Assembly: GCF_003060825.1 (NCBI RefSeq)
Contig: NZ_CP028922.1
Span: forward strand, 2,525,001-2,589,000
Direction of reading: 5' to 3'
DNA from: Paenibacillus sp. CAA11
GTDB lineage: Bacteria; Bacillota; Bacilli; Paenibacillales; Paenibacillaceae
DNA length: 64,000 nt
Shown: one piece after another, positions 44,847 through 55,652 of the stretch
Numbering within the stretch: position 1 is the first letter of the stretch
How the letters are laid out: every line of letters starts with the position of its first letter
Program-made: the position numbers and the translations under genes
Notes under the pieces: model-generated
The model's input: only the letters and a program-made list of their open reading frames with translations
What the model was told of the DNA's origin: nothing
The model's database searches: none

Positions 44847-45335
44847 TTAAAAAATTCGATCATACGTTAAAAATCTGTAATCATAGGGATTTTTCTCATC
44901 ACGAACTCCCTGTTTTTCATCCGTAAGCTCAAATTTTGAGAGGTCAAAATCAGGCATCACCACATCGCCTTCAATCTCTTCATTGATGAGAGTCACTAGG
45001 AGACGGTCCGCCAAAGGCAGGAATAGCAAGAAAATTTCACTTCCGCCAATGATCATGACCTCCTGCTCCTTGCTTAATTCCAGAACCTGTTCTATGGAAT
45101 AAATTGCTTCAGCGCCTTTCGGCTTAAACGCTTTATCGCGGGTAAGCACCAGGTTTGTACGGTTTGGCAGTGGTTTGCTTCCCATTGACTCCCATGTCTT
45201 ACGCCCCATTACGATGATTTTGCCTGTGGTTTGCGCTTTAAAAAAGGCTAAATCCGAAGGCAGTCTCCAAGGAAGCTTATTATCGCGCCCGATCACGCGG
45301 TTTTTGGCCATGGCCCATATCAGAGTGAGGCTCAT
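44847..45335 (-). CDS. dfrA: Dihydrofolate reductase
   Basis: The 162-residue enzyme reduces dihydrofolate with NADPH. Motifs are IWAMAKNRVIGRDNKLPWRLPSDL (catalytic acid in the DLAFFK helix), IVMGRKTWESMG and MIIGGSEIFLLFLPLADRLLVT. ATG 45335 is preferred (GGAGGAG at ~10 bases); an ATG two codons earlier is too close. It directly follows thyA, whose reaction makes its substrate. Confidence 0.95.
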   Translation of the reverse strand: MSLTLIWAMAKNRVIGRDNKLPWRLPSDLAFFKAQTTGKIIVMGRKTWESMGSKPLPNRTNLVLTRDKAFKPKGAEAIYSIEQVLELSKEQEVMIIGGSEIFLLFLPLADRLLVTLINEEIEGDVVMPDFDLSKFELTDEKQGVRDEKNPYDYRFLTYDRIF

Positions 45336-45372
45336 AGTCATCTCTCCTCCACATCAAAGTATCAACCCATCA

Positions 45373-46167
45373 TTAAATGGCTATCGGGGCCTTAATGCCA
45401 GGGTGATGCTGATAGTTTACAAACTCAAAGTCCTCATATTTATAATCGAAAATAGAATCCGGTTTCCGATTGATTTTTAACTCTGGCAAATCATAAGGTT
45501 CACGGGCTAGCTGGGTCTTCACCTGCTCCAAATGATTGCTATATATATGCACGTCTCCTCCAGACCAAATTAGCTCACCGACCTCCAGTTCACATTGCTG
45601 AGCTATCATATGGGTGAGCAAAGCATAACTCGCAATATTAAAAGGCAGGCCTAGGAACGTATCAACGGAGCGCATATTGAACATACAAGATAACTTCCCA
45701 TCGGCCACATAGAATTGGAAAGCAAAATGGCATGGCGGCAGCTGCATCCGATCTACTTCCGCAACATTCCATGCGCTGACCAGATGGCGTCTAGATTCAG
45801 GGTTACGCTTAATTGAATCGATCACTTTTGTAATCTGATCAATAACCTCTCCATTAGCTCCTTGCCACGAACGCCACTGTGAGCCGTACACCGGTCCCAA
45901 ATTGCCATTCTCATCTGCCCATTCATCCCAAATGGTAACCCCGTTTTCTTGGAGATACGCAATATTGGTCTCACCGCTGAGGAACCACAGCAACTCATGA
46001 ATGACTGATTTAAGATGGATTCGCTTCGTGGTAATCAGCGGGAATCCTTTAGCAAGATCAAATCTCAGCTGGCGGCCGAATACGGAAATTGTTCCCGTAC
46101 CAGTTCGATCTCCTCTTTCGGTCCCATGTTCCAGAATATCTTCAAGTAAATTCAAATAGTTTCTCAC
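45373..46167 (-). CDS. thyA: Thymidylate synthase ThyA
   Basis: The 264-residue enzyme methylates dUMP with methylene-tetrahydrofolate. Motifs are [36 protein letters not shown], nucleophile Cys in [32 protein letters not shown] and [15 protein letters not shown] 46167 is chosen, with GAGGTG 5 bases before; the ATG four codons earlier has no site. It forms an operon with dfrA (37-base gap). No terminator is obvious between them. Confidence 0.95.
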   Translation of the reverse strand: MRNYLNLLEDILEHGTERGDRTGTGTISVFGRQLRFDLAKGFPLITTKRIHLKSVIHELLWFLSGETNIAYLQENGVTIWDEWADENGNLGPVYGSQWRSWQGANGEVIDQITKVIDSIKRNPESRRHLVSAWNVAEVDRMQLPPCHFAFQFYVADGKLSCMFNMRSVDTFLGLPFNIASYALLTHMIAQQCELEVGELIWSGGDVHIYSNHLEQVKTQLAREPYDLPELKINRKPDSIFDYKYEDFEFVNYQHHPGIKAPIAI

Positions 46168-46314
46168 GTTACACCTCATCCGACTAAAATAGCATTGTAA
46201 AGCAGTTTATCGTTAATTATAACAAAGTATGTGACATTTATATATACAGCCTCTGAACAGAAAAAGGCAGGCACACTGATAAGCAATTCCTATTGGTAAC
46301 CTACCAGATTTTAA

Positions 46315-46356
46315 ATAAAAAAAACAAGCAAAGGCGCAGCAGCACCTTTGCTTGTT
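46315..46356 (-). terminator. Terminator of the pdh operon
   Basis: AACAAGCAAAGG / CCTTTGCTTGTT with a 10-base loop is followed on the minus strand by at least seven T, 15 bases after pdhD. Confidence 0.93.
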
Positions 46357-46371
46357 CTAAGTAACGATATA

Positions 46372-47787
46372 TTAGCGAGAAATCACGTGAATAGGGTGAC
46401 CTTCTACCAATTCGGCAGCTTCCATCACGATTTCGCCCAGGGTAGGGTGAGCGTGAATAGTCAAGGAGATATCCTCCAAGGTAGCGCCCATTTCAATCGC
46501 CAGGCCCAGCTCAGCAATCAGGTTGGAGGCTTCAATACCCACAACTTGAGCACCAATCACTACATGGTTATCCTCATGAGCAATCAGCTTGATGAAGCCA
46601 TCTGGTTGATTCAGGGACAAAGCGCGGCCGTTACCTGCAAATGGGAACTTGCCAGCTTTAACTTTGTATCCTTTGTCTTTAGCTTCCTTCTCAGTGTAGC
46701 CTACGCTAGCACATTCTGGATCCGTGAAGCAAACAGCAGGAATAGCTTTGTAGTCTACTACAGAAGGCTGACCAGAGATCGCTTCAGCAGCTACCTTACC
46801 TTCATAAGAAGCTTTGTGTGCAAGCGCTGGTCCTGCAACTACATCGCCAATTGCGAAGATATTCGGGTTGGAAGTACGGCCTTGGTGGTCGACTTCGATC
46901 AGACCGCGCTCACCAACTTTAACGCCCGCAAGCTCAAGTCCAAGATCTCCGTCTGTGTTAGGACGACGGCCAACAGTTACGAGCAGATAATCTGCAGTGA
47001 TCTCTTTGCTCTCACCATTCACAGAGTACTTAACTGTAACTTCTTTATCGTTCTGTTCAGCACTTTCAGCCTTAGCGTTAGTGATGATCTCGATATTTGT
47101 CTTCGCCATGTTCTTGGCAACCAGACGAGTCATATCCTTGTCAAATCCAGGCAGGATGCTGTCCATACCTTCAATGATGGTTACCTTTGTACCAAATTTG
47201 GAGTACATTTGGCCAAGCTCGGCACCGATGTATCCGCCACCGATCAGCACGAGGCTTTTTGGAATTTCTGGCAGTTCCAAAGCTTCGGTAGAAGACAAGA
47301 TGCGTCCGCCGAATGGGAATGGCTTAAGCTCAATCGGACGGGAACCCGTAGCGATAATGCAGTTCTTGAAACGGTAGCGAGGGGATTCATGCTCGTTAAA
47401 GCAGCGCGCCTCGTTCTCGTTAATGAACATGCACTCACCGTTGAATACTTCAACCTTGTTGCCTTTGAGCAGACCAGCAACGCCGCCAGTCAGCTTTTTA
47501 ACAACACTGTTCTTAAATTCTTGAGTTTTGCCAAAGTCCACTTTGACATTCTCAGCAGTAACACCGAATGCACTTCCATGCTGTGCAGACTCATATTGAT
47601 GAGCAGCTGCAATCAGTGCTTTAGATGGGATACATCCGCGGTTCAAGCACACGCCGCCCACTTCGGATTTATCTACAATCAGAACCTTTTGGCCCAGCTG
47701 AGCGGCACGGATTGCCGCTACATAACCACCAGGACCTGCACCAATGACTAATGTATCGATATCAAGAGAAGCGTCTCCTACTACCAT
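46372..47787 (-). CDS. pdhD: Dihydrolipoyl dehydrogenase (E3)
   Basis: This 471-residue FAD disulfide oxidoreductase reoxidises lipoamide in the pyruvate dehydrogenase complex. FAD site is [20 protein letters not shown], redox disulfide [16 protein letters not shown] site [17 protein letters not shown], second FAD site [17 protein letters not shown], and the C-terminal His-Glu pair is in [23 protein letters not shown] lies 6 bases before ATG, 3 bases after pdhC. Last gene of pdhABCD. Confidence 0.97.
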   Translation of the reverse strand: MVVGDASLDIDTLVIGAGPGGYVAAIRAAQLGQKVLIVDKSEVGGVCLNRGCIPSKALIAAAHQYESAQHGSAFGVTAENVKVDFGKTQEFKNSVVKKLTGGVAGLLKGNKVEVFNGECMFINENEARCFNEHESPRYRFKNCIIATGSRPIELKPFPFGGRILSSTEALELPEIPKSLVLIGGGYIGAELGQMYSKFGTKVTIIEGMDSILPGFDKDMTRLVAKNMAKTNIEIITNAKAESAEQNDKEVTVKYSVNGESKEITADYLLVTVGRRPNTDGDLGLELAGVKVGERGLIEVDHQGRTSNPNIFAIGDVVAGPALAHKASYEGKVAAEAISGQPSVVDYKAIPAVCFTDPECASVGYTEKEAKDKGYKVKAGKFPFAGNGRALSLNQPDGFIKLIAHEDNHVVIGAQVVGIEASNLIAELGLAIEMGATLEDISLTIHAHPTLGEIVMEAAELVEGHPIHVISR

Positions 47788-47790
47788 TGA

Positions 47791-49401
47791 TTACACCTCC
47801 ATAACAAGCAGCTCAGGGTTAGCGAGCAGTTGTTTAATGTAGTTCATGAAGTTTTGAGCAGTTGCGCCATCGATCAAGCGGTGGTCAAAGCTCAACGAAA
47901 GAGCCATTACAGGTGCTGCTACGATCTCACCGTTCTTCACAACCGGTTTCTCGGAGATGCGTCCAGTACCCAGAATTGCAACTTCAGGATAGTTAATAAT
48001 TGGAGTAAAGAACATACCGCCAGCAGAACCGATATTAGTGATGGAGATCGAGCTGCCCTTCATTTCAGCAGGGCTCAGCTTACCGTCACGGCCGCGAGCA
48101 GCCAGGTCACGGATTGCATCAGCGATCATCCAAATGCTCTTACGGTCTGCATCCTTGATCACAGGAACGATCAAACCGTTGTCTGTATCTGTAGCAATAC
48201 CGATATTGTAGTACTTCTTGTAAACAATTTCGTTGTTCTCTTCGTCAATAGATGCGTTAAGCGCAGGGAATTGACGGGAAGCAGCAACGAGTGCTTTAAC
48301 GATGAATGGCAGGTAAGTTACCTTAACGCCTTTCTTCTCAGCGATCGGCTTCATGCGGGTACGGAACGCTACAAGCTCGGTTACGTCAACTTCGTCCATG
48401 ATCGTAACGTGAGGAGCTGTATAAGCGGATTTAACCATAGCGTTGGAAATCGCTTTGCGGATACCCTTGAATGGTACGCGTTCTTCTTCCCCATTAGCCG
48501 CAGGAGCAGAAGCCGCTGGTTTAGAAGCAGCTGGAGCGGAAGCCTTAGGAGCTTCTTGTGCTGCCGGAGCTGCTGGAGCCGCAGCGCCGCCTTTCTTGAA
48601 GGCTTCTACGTCTTCTCTAGTGATCTTGCCAGCTTTGCCGCTGCCCTTCACTTGTGCCAGGTCTACGCCTTGCTCACGAGCAAATTTGCGGACGCTTGGA
48701 GTAGCCAGTACTTCTGCATTTGGAGCACCCGGAACGGTACCTGCAGTGTTAGCTCCGCCCTTAGCAGCGTCAGCTTCTTGTGCTGCAGCTTGTGCAGGCG
48801 CGGACTCTTGCTCAGGCACATCACCTTCAGCATCAATAACAGCCACAACCTGACCCACGCGGAAGACAGCGCCGTCTTTACCGAACACTTCAAGCACTGT
48901 ACCGTTGACTGGACAAGGAACTTCAACTACAGCTTTATCGTTTTGAATTTCCATGATGATGTCCTCATCGGTTACTTTATCACCTGGTTTAATATGCATT
49001 TTGATAATTTCGCCTTCATGCAGACCTTCACCAAGTTCAGGGAACAAGTACTGGAATTTGGTAGAACCCGCTGCAGCAACAGGTGCTGGCGCAGCTTCAG
49101 CTGCCGGAGCTGCAGGCTCGCTATGGGATTCTGGAGCAGCTTCTTGCTCAGGAATGTCGCCTTCAGCCTCAATTACGGCTACGACTTGACCCACGCGGAA
49201 TACTGCGCCATCCGTACCAAATACTTCTTGTACTACACCGTTCACAGGACAAGGAACTTCAACAACAGCCTTGTCATTCTGTACTTCCATAATAATATCT
49301 TCGTCGGTTACTTTATCGCCCGGCTTGATATGCATTTTGATGATCTCGCCCTCGTGCAAGCCTTCGCCCAACTCGGGAAAGCGATATTCAAACTTTGCCA
49401 A
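47791..49401 (-). CDS. pdhC: Pyruvate dehydrogenase E2, dihydrolipoyl acetyltransferase with two lipoyl domains
   Basis: A 536-residue core protein: lipoyl domain 1 (4-90, lysine 44 in QNDKAVVEV), Ala/Pro linker, lipoyl domain 2 (116-202, lysine 156), second linker, peripheral-subunit-binding domain (~228-265, TPSVRKFAREQGVDL), third linker, and a catalytic domain with the active-site motif LSFDHRLIDGATAQNFM. Two lipoyl domains rather than one is unlike the classical Bacillus E2, and they are nearly identical, indicating recent duplication or gene conversion. It is placed between pdhB and pdhD. Confidence 0.96.
   Translation of the reverse strand: MAKFEYRFPELGEGLHEGEIIKMHIKPGDKVTDEDIIMEVQNDKAVVEVPCPVNGVVQEVFGTDGAVFRVGQVVAVIEAEGDIPEQEAAPESHSEPAAPAAEAAPAPVAAAGSTKFQYLFPELGEGLHEGEIIKMHIKPGDKVTDEDIIMEIQNDKAVVEVPCPVNGTVLEVFGKDGAVFRVGQVVAVIDAEGDVPEQESAPAQAAAQEADAAKGGANTAGTVPGAPNAEVLATPSVRKFAREQGVDLAQVKGSGKAGKITREDVEAFKKGGAAAPAAPAAQEAPKASAPAASKPAASAPAANGEEERVPFKGIRKAISNAMVKSAYTAPHVTIMDEVDVTELVAFRTRMKPIAEKKGVKVTYLPFIVKALVAASRQFPALNASIDEENNEIVYKKYYNIGIATDTDNGLIVPVIKDADRKSIWMIADAIRDLAARGRDGKLSPAEMKGSSISITNIGSAGGMFFTPIINYPEVAILGTGRISEKPVVKNGEIVAAPVMALSLSFDHRLIDGATAQNFMNYIKQLLANPELLVMEV
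48796..49392 (-). repeat. Tandem duplication encoding the two lipoyl domains
   Basis: Residues 4-90 (49392-49132) and 116-202 (49056-48796) of PdhC align without gaps and differ at only about ten positions; the offset is 336 bases. Confidence 0.9.
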
Positions 49402-49429
49402 TGAAAAGACCTCCTCTGGTTTGTATAAA

Positions 49430-50407
49430 TTAAAATTCGAGAACTTTATTGACAGCGGCTACGACACGTGCCGGAGACGGAAGCCACTGATCTTCGATTT
49501 GTGCGAACGGATAAACAGTATCCGGACCAGTAACACGCAGAACAGGTGCTTCCAGGTGCAGGATTGCTTTTTCGTTGATTTGTGCAATAACTTCAGCAGC
49601 GATCCCAGCAGACTTTTGCGCTTCTTGAACCACAATTGCGCGGTTTGTCTTCTTAACGGAAGCTACAATTGTATCAATATCAAGCGGCACGAGTGTCCGC
49701 AGGTCAATCACTTCAGCTTTGATTCCGTTCTTCTCCAGCTCATCAGCAGCTTTTTGCGCTGTGTGAACCATCAGACCGTAAGCAATAATCGTTACGTCAG
49801 AACCTTCACGAACGACATTTGCCTTACCCAGCTCAACGGTATATTCACCGTCTGGCACTTCTGTACGGAAAGCATGGTACAGGTTCAAGTGCTCCATGAA
49901 GAAGACAGGGTCGTTATCACGGATGGCAGAGATCAAAAGACCTTTAGCATCATAAGGGTTGGAAGGCACTACCAATTTAATACCCGGAGTTTGGGCAATC
50001 AAACCTTCCAATGAGTCGGTGTGAAGCTCAGCCGCTTTTACACCGCCGCCGAACGGAGTGCGGAATACGACTGGCGCATTGTAACGGCCGCCGGAACGGA
50101 AGCGCACACGAGCTGCTTGAACCAGGATTTGGTCCAATGCTTCAAAGATAAAACCAACAAATTGGATTTCAGCGATCGGACGGAATCCTTGAATCCCGAG
50201 ACCAAAAGCCAAACCGCCGATTGCGGATTCAGCCAGCGGTGTATCAAATACACGCTCTTCCCCAAACTCTTTTTGCAGACCTTCTGTTACACGGAATACA
50301 CCGCCTACATGGCCTACGTCTTCCCCGAAGATCATGACATTCGGGTCGCGGTTCAATTCCACACGCATTGCGTCGCGGATCGCTTCTTTCATATTCATCT
50401 GTGCCAT
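49430..50407 (-). CDS. pdhB: Pyruvate dehydrogenase E1 beta subunit
   Basis: The 325-residue beta subunit of the thiamine-diphosphate E1 has [53 protein letters not shown] and VFRTPFGGG. The C-terminal transketolase-C domain carries [15 protein letters not shown] and [15 protein letters not shown] lies upstream of ATG. It is second gene of the operon, 74 bases after pdhA. Confidence 0.97.
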   Translation of the reverse strand: MAQMNMKEAIRDAMRVELNRDPNVMIFGEDVGHVGGVFRVTEGLQKEFGEERVFDTPLAESAIGGLAFGLGIQGFRPIAEIQFVGFIFEALDQILVQAARVRFRSGGRYNAPVVFRTPFGGGVKAAELHTDSLEGLIAQTPGIKLVVPSNPYDAKGLLISAIRDNDPVFFMEHLNLYHAFRTEVPDGEYTVELGKANVVREGSDVTIIAYGLMVHTAQKAADELEKNGIKAEVIDLRTLVPLDIDTIVASVKKTNRAIVVQEAQKSAGIAAEVIAQINEKAILHLEAPVLRVTGPDTVYPFAQIEDQWLPSPARVVAAVNKVLEF

Positions 50408-50481
50408 TGCTATTACTCCTCCTTAACAATTTCCAGTTCACGTCCGGATGGACTTATCTATTTGAAGCTAATAACGATCAA

Positions 50482-51591
<1,110 letters not shown>

Positions 51592-51601
51592 TTATAGAAT
51601 T

Positions 51602-51631
51602 ATTATACATCTGTTTCACCGTTGAAGTCAA
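51602..51631 (-). promoter_or_regulatory. Sigma-A promoter of the pdh operon
   Basis: TTGACT (51631-51626), an 18-base spacer and TATAAT (51607-51602), ~55 bases upstream of pdhA. Confidence 0.75.
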
Positions 51632-51801
51632 AGGATATACTACAAAATGTATTAATAATCTTGTTTTGTATGTATAACAGCGTTTCAAAAATAGTATAAC
51701 AACAGTGATCATTGTCACAGTGTATGGGCTGTCCAATACATGGTTATCTTAACTGATCGCGTTATCAAATGCAAAACGGGAATGGGAGAGTGACGAGCGT
51801 C

Positions 51802-52530
51802 ATGACGGATTCAAGATACTTGAAACGAACCGTGGTCAAAGAGGAAATCGAAAGTGCTTATTTGGGTGAAAAACGAAAGCTGCGCATTTATCTGCCCCCC
51901 GGCTATAACGATGTGCTGAGTTACCCGGTTGTCTACTGTCAGGATGGTGAAGAGTTCTTCAATTTTGGTAGAATTGCAACCCATGCCAACCGCCTGATCC
52001 TTGACGAGGATATTGAGCCATTCATTATTGTTGGTGTTGAAGTCAACACCTCTGTACGCACTGCGGAATATGCTCCTTTCGGCAATCGATTTAACGCCTA
52101 TACATCATGCTTCACGGAAGAAATTATACCCTACGTAGAAAAAAATTATCCGGTTCGTCAAAACCGTGAGGAACGCATCTTGGCTGGAGATTCTTTAGGA
52201 GGCTCGGTCTCGCTCCATATCGCCATGAAACGGCCTGACCTTTTCTCCAAAATTATTAGCTTGTCTGGGGCCTACTACATTCCTTCACAAGAAATGATTG
52301 CAGCGGAGACAGATTTGTCGGGTCTTTCCTTATATATGGTTGTTGGATTGCAAGAGCGCGATTATCAAACGGATACAGGAATCTATGATTTTGTGGCGCT
52401 GAACCGTTCGACGAAAGAGCTGCTTGAGAAGCGCGGCGCAAAGGTCGTCTATTTCGAAAAGGACGGCAAGCACTTATGGGGCTTCTGGCAGCAGGAGCTG
52501 CCGGATGCGCTGAGCTACTTCTTGAAATAA
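51802..52530 (+). CDS. Esterase-D/enterochelin-esterase-like alpha/beta hydrolase
   Basis: The 242-residue putative serine esterase has the oxyanion/lead motif RIYLPPGYNDVLSYPVVYCQDGEE, nucleophile elbow AGDSLGGSVSLHIA, an acid in a late loop and histidine in EKDGKHLWGFW. ATG 51802 is preferred (GGGAG 13 bases before); ATG 51769 and GTG 51790 are in frame alternatives. No signal peptide. It is monocistronic with a strong terminator. Confidence 0.88.
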   Translation: MTDSRYLKRTVVKEEIESAYLGEKRKLRIYLPPGYNDVLSYPVVYCQDGEEFFNFGRIATHANRLILDEDIEPFIIVGVEVNTSVRTAEYAPFGNRFNAYTSCFTEEIIPYVEKNYPVRQNREERILAGDSLGGSVSLHIAMKRPDLFSKIISLSGAYYIPSQEMIAAETDLSGLSLYMVVGLQERDYQTDTGIYDFVALNRSTKELLEKRGAKVVYFEKDGKHLWGFWQQELPDALSYFLK

Positions 52531-52535
52531 ACATA

Positions 52536-52573
52536 AAGGAGGGAGACTCATTTCTTGAGCCTCCCTCCTTTTT
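52536..52573 (+). terminator. Terminator of the esterase gene
   Basis: AAGGAGGGAG...CTC / GAG...CTCCCTCCTT with T6 follows within 6 bases of the stop. Confidence 0.9.
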
Positions 52574-52576
52574 TCA

Positions 52577-53236
52577 CTAGCCTGCTTTCCTTGATTTCAT
52601 CAAGGCTTGATCCGACTGCGGCTGAGCAGGAACCACCTTCAGAGAGCGTCTTGGCAGCTTCCAGCGATAGTGTACGGAGAACATCCGAAAAATCACCACT
52701 GCAGCAAACAAAACAATGAGCTCAACATTGCTCTGAGTCCATCCTAAGCCGACGATTGCCCCTGCCAGCATAGCCCAAACCGCATAAATCTCATCCCGCA
52801 GGACAAGCGGCTTTCTGCCGGCAAGCAAGTCCCTTATGATCCCCCCACCGATTCCTGTCAGAACCGCGGCTACAATAACCGCGCTGATGGGATGCTTCAT
52901 TTGTGTCGCATACAGCGCCCCTTGGATCGCAAAAGCCGACAAGCCAATAGCATCAAACAGGACCTCCGTCCTCTTCCAATGCTTGATCCAGGACATAGGC
53001 AGGACAAAAGCTGCGATTACTGAGAAAATAGCCAGCATAATCAATGGACCCTGGCTCCATAGCGTGGTTACCGGTACCCCGATTAACACATTGCGGACAA
53101 TTCCTCCACCAAATGCTGTTGCCAGGCCCAGCACCATAATTCCTAAGATGTCGTAATCTTCCTCCATGGCTACAAATGCGCCGGACATCGCGAAGGCAAT
53201 CGTACCAATAATGCTGAAAATGTCAAAGATATGCAT
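52577..53236 (-). CDS. UPF0126/TRIC-like membrane protein
   Basis: A 219-residue protein of about seven membrane spans made of two homologous halves. Each contains a glycine-rich GGGIxRDL-type motif (ATAFGGGIVRNVLIG and TGIGGGIIRDLLAG), the signature of the YadS/YvgT UPF0126 family related to TRIC cation channels. The start MHIFDIFSIIGT at 53236 is favoured over an upstream in-frame start. Transport of monovalent cations or amino acids has been proposed for relatives; the substrate here is open. Confidence 0.88.
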   Translation of the reverse strand: MHIFDIFSIIGTIAFAMSGAFVAMEEDYDILGIMVLGLATAFGGGIVRNVLIGVPVTTLWSQGPLIMLAIFSVIAAFVLPMSWIKHWKRTEVLFDAIGLSAFAIQGALYATQMKHPISAVIVAAVLTGIGGGIIRDLLAGRKPLVLRDEIYAVWAMLAGAIVGLGWTQSNVELIVLFAAVVIFRMFSVHYRWKLPRRSLKVVPAQPQSDQALMKSRKAG

Positions 53237-53394
53237 GATGTTCTTCGTCCTACCCTCTCTTCGTTCAAGCTGACCCACGATGTAAACATTGTATTCCTTC
53301 CCGCTTCAATTGTGCAAGACATAAATCTGAACTATACTATTAGAAAGAAAATTGGGAATATACAATGTTCAATTAAAGAAGGAGATAACGAAAG

Positions 53395-54039
53395 ATGCGA
53401 CCATCCAGCAGAGTATTGATTTTTTCGGGAGGAAGCAACCATGCGGATCAGCTGAAGCACATCCAGCAGGGAGATTTCATTATTGGAGCTGACCGTGGAG
53501 CCCTGTTTCTGGTAGAGCATGGAATAGTCCCTGATATGGCCGTAGGTGATTTTGATTCTGTAACTATGGAAGAACTTGAAAAGGTAAAAGAAACGGGGCG
53601 CAAGCTCGTCACCTGTGATCCCGTTGATAAGAATCTGACCGATACAGAACTTGCTTTCGAAGTTGCCATGGATCAGCAGCCCGAAGAGATTCTGCTCTTC
53701 GGCGTGCTCGGCTCAAGGTTCGACCATTCTTTTATCAATATCCAGCTTTTAATTAGAGCTATGCAGCATCAAGTCAGCTGTGCCATTTTGGATCAAAATA
53801 ACTATATTACTTTAACAGGTTCCACATGTACGGTTCACGATAGAGGATTTTCGTATGTGTCCCTGCTTCCCATCACTGCCGAAGTAACGGGAATTACACT
53901 AAGTGGCTTTATGTATCCACTGGACAAAGCAACCCTGAAAATGGGGCAATCTCGTGGAATCAGCAACAAACTTCTCGGCGAAGAAGGCACTGTTCAGATT
54001 GAGAGCGGTCTGCTGCTCGTCATTCAAAGCAAGGATTAA
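53395..54039 (+). CDS. thiN: Thiamine pyrophosphokinase
   Basis: The 214-residue enzyme converts thiamine to thiamine diphosphate. Motifs are GADRGALFLVEHGIVPDMAVGDFDS, DKNLTDTELAFEVA and GVLGSRFDHSFINIQLL, with a C-terminal beta domain containing SRGISNKLL. AAGGAG precedes the ATG. It supplies the cofactor used by PdhAB nearby. It stands alone with its own terminator. Confidence 0.94.
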   Translation: MRPSSRVLIFSGGSNHADQLKHIQQGDFIIGADRGALFLVEHGIVPDMAVGDFDSVTMEELEKVKETGRKLVTCDPVDKNLTDTELAFEVAMDQQPEEILLFGVLGSRFDHSFINIQLLIRAMQHQVSCAILDQNNYITLTGSTCTVHDRGFSYVSLLPITAEVTGITLSGFMYPLDKATLKMGQSRGISNKLLGEEGTVQIESGLLLVIQSKD

Positions 54040-54088
54040 TAATTACATTTATGTAACCAATCCTGCGTCAAGCCCGACCTCAGATTCA

Positions 54089-54126
54089 GTCCTAAACCCT
54101 TGTTATGACAAGGATTTAGGACTTTT
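54089..54126 (+). terminator. Terminator of thiN
   Basis: TCCTAAA-CCTTGT / ACAAGG-TTTAGGA around a short loop, then CTTTTTATTTG. Confidence 0.85.
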
Positions 54127-54305
54127 TATTTGTTCAGAATTCTGGAGATTTTCTTAATTTTTTGTAAACTTTAATCGTTTTTTAATAATCAGGCCCAAAC
54201 CTATGTGGGCCGTAAGTTTGCTGCAGCTGTGGAAAAATATAGGCCTTATCAAACCTGTTATACTTCAGTCATCCGAACACAAAACATTTTGGAGGTATAA
54301 CAACA

Positions 54306-54821
54306 ATGACAATGCAACGCAGATATATCCAAAAGGTAATGGCAGTAGGACTGGCAACTACAATTGCTTTCACAGCATTCGCCGCAGTCGGCCAACAAAC
54401 CGTTCATGCACAAACAACAGCGCAGAGCACCAGCGTGTCCAAAGGACAGCAAATCATCAACTATGGCAAGAAGTTCTTAGGTAGACCTTATAAATTTGGT
54501 GCATCTACATCAACCACTAAAAATTTTGATTGCTCCTCTTTTACAAAATACGTCTTTAAGCATTATGGAATTACCCTTCCACGTACTTCCGCTCAGCAAT
54601 CTAAAGTAGGTAAATTTGTATCTAAAGCCAGCCTGCGCGTAGGGGATCTAGTGTTCTTCTCCAGCGGCAGCCGCGCGAACGGCCATAACGTTACACATGT
54701 AGCTATCTATGCCGGAAACGGTAAGATCTTGCACACTTATGGTAAGCCGGGCGTTACGATCTCCAATTTGAACAGCGGCAACTGGAAGAGAACTTATTTA
54801 AGTGCACGCCGCGTTCTTTAA
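54306..54821 (+). CDS. Secreted NlpC/P60 peptidoglycan hydrolase
   Basis: A 171-residue exported protein: signal peptide 1-35 (cleavage after VHA), short linker, NlpC/P60 domain ~45-171 with catalytic Cys76 (NFDCSSFTKYVF), His131 (THVAIYAG) and His143 (LHTYG). It likely cuts D-Glu to diamino-acid peptide bonds in the wall. No SH3 or LysM wall-binding domain is present, so it is a minimal form. TTGGAGGT lies 9 bases before the ATG. Confidence 0.93.
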   Translation: MTMQRRYIQKVMAVGLATTIAFTAFAAVGQQTVHAQTTAQSTSVSKGQQIINYGKKFLGRPYKFGASTSTTKNFDCSSFTKYVFKHYGITLPRTSAQQSKVGKFVSKASLRVGDLVFFSSGSRANGHNVTHVAIYAGNGKILHTYGKPGVTISNLNSGNWKRTYLSARRVL

Positions 54822-54844
54822 ATCATATTCCTAAGCACTCAAAT

Positions 54845-54880
54845 GAGGCCTTATCCAATTGGATAGGGCCTCTCTTATTA
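54845..54880 (+). terminator. Terminator of the NlpC/P60 gene
   Basis: GAGGCCTTATCC / GGATAGGGCCTC with AATT loop followed by TCTTATTA; on the minus strand it could also end the convergent regulator gene. Confidence 0.8.
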
Positions 54881-54888
54881 GGCAACAG

Positions 54889-55578
54889 TCACTCAAGTAA
54901 ATATCCTGTTCCCCGAACCGTGTGGATCAGTTTACGTGAACGTCCCCGATCTATTTTCCCCCGCAAATGTCTGATATAGACGTCCACTACGTTCGTCTCC
55001 ACATTAAACTCATAACCCCATACTTCCTGAAGCAGCACTTCTCGTGAGCAAACCCGGTGAACTCGATGAACGAGGAATACTAGCAGCTCATATTCCTTAG
55101 GCGTCAATTTGATTAGCTCTTCCCCGCGATAGACCTTGCGGTCATGTAGCCTTATACGCAAATCCTCATAGGCTAAGACAGACAATTCATCCAGCTGCAT
55201 CCTGCGAAACAAGCTGTGTAAATGACGCAGCCTGACCGCCAACTCTTCTACAGGTGCCCCTTTTCCCAAATAATCATCTGCTCCGGCCTCAAACGCTCTA
55301 GTCAGACTAGTTGTTGATGGACACCGTTCAACGACAATGACCGGAATTAGTATGTCATTAGCTTCTCTTCTAAACTGTGCAAGCCACCGTAGTCTAATAT
55401 CTTGATCGCAGTCTATCGCCAGAAGCAGGGCTATCGGCTTAGATTCCCTCAGCTGTTCCTGTACTTGTTCAGTTTGGTCTACAGTTAATACAGCCAATCC
55501 TTGTTCAGCCAGCTTTCGGGATATGATATAGGCGTATGTCGGGTCGGTATCCTTGATAAACAGAATATAATCCTCCAA
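54889..55578 (-). CDS. Orphan OmpR-like regulator with degenerate receiver domain
   Basis: A 229-residue protein from TTG 55578 (GAGGTGG 9 bases before). The winged-helix C-terminal half is normal (KLTPKEYELLVFLVHR, VDVYIRHLRGKID, TVRGTGYLLE). The receiver half keeps the fold and a lysine (YLGKGAPVEEL), but the acidic pocket reads FIKDTD, the strand that should end in the phosphoacceptor reads ALLLAIDCD, and the Thr/Ser switch position reads VVERC. Phosphorylation may be lost or altered. No kinase gene is adjacent. Confidence 0.85.
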   Translation of the reverse strand: MEDYILFIKDTDPTYAYIISRKLAEQGLAVLTVDQTEQVQEQLRESKPIALLLAIDCDQDIRLRWLAQFRREANDILIPVIVVERCPSTTSLTRAFEAGADDYLGKGAPVEELAVRLRHLHSLFRRMQLDELSVLAYEDLRIRLHDRKVYRGEELIKLTPKEYELLVFLVHRVHRVCSREVLLQEVWGYEFNVETNVVDVYIRHLRGKIDRGRSRKLIHTVRGTGYLLE

Positions 55579-55652
55579 GTTGAGCAGCCACCTCTTACCC
55601 AAATTCACGGTGCTTCTGCTTATTCTGCAACAGGAGGAATGACTTCATACCT

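Noticed and set aside
46348-50014. Very long plus-strand ORFs (up to 524 codons) opposite the pdh genes
   Set aside because: They are mirror frames of highly biased pdhBCD codons, without ribosome sites or recognisable domains; the minus-strand genes are certain.
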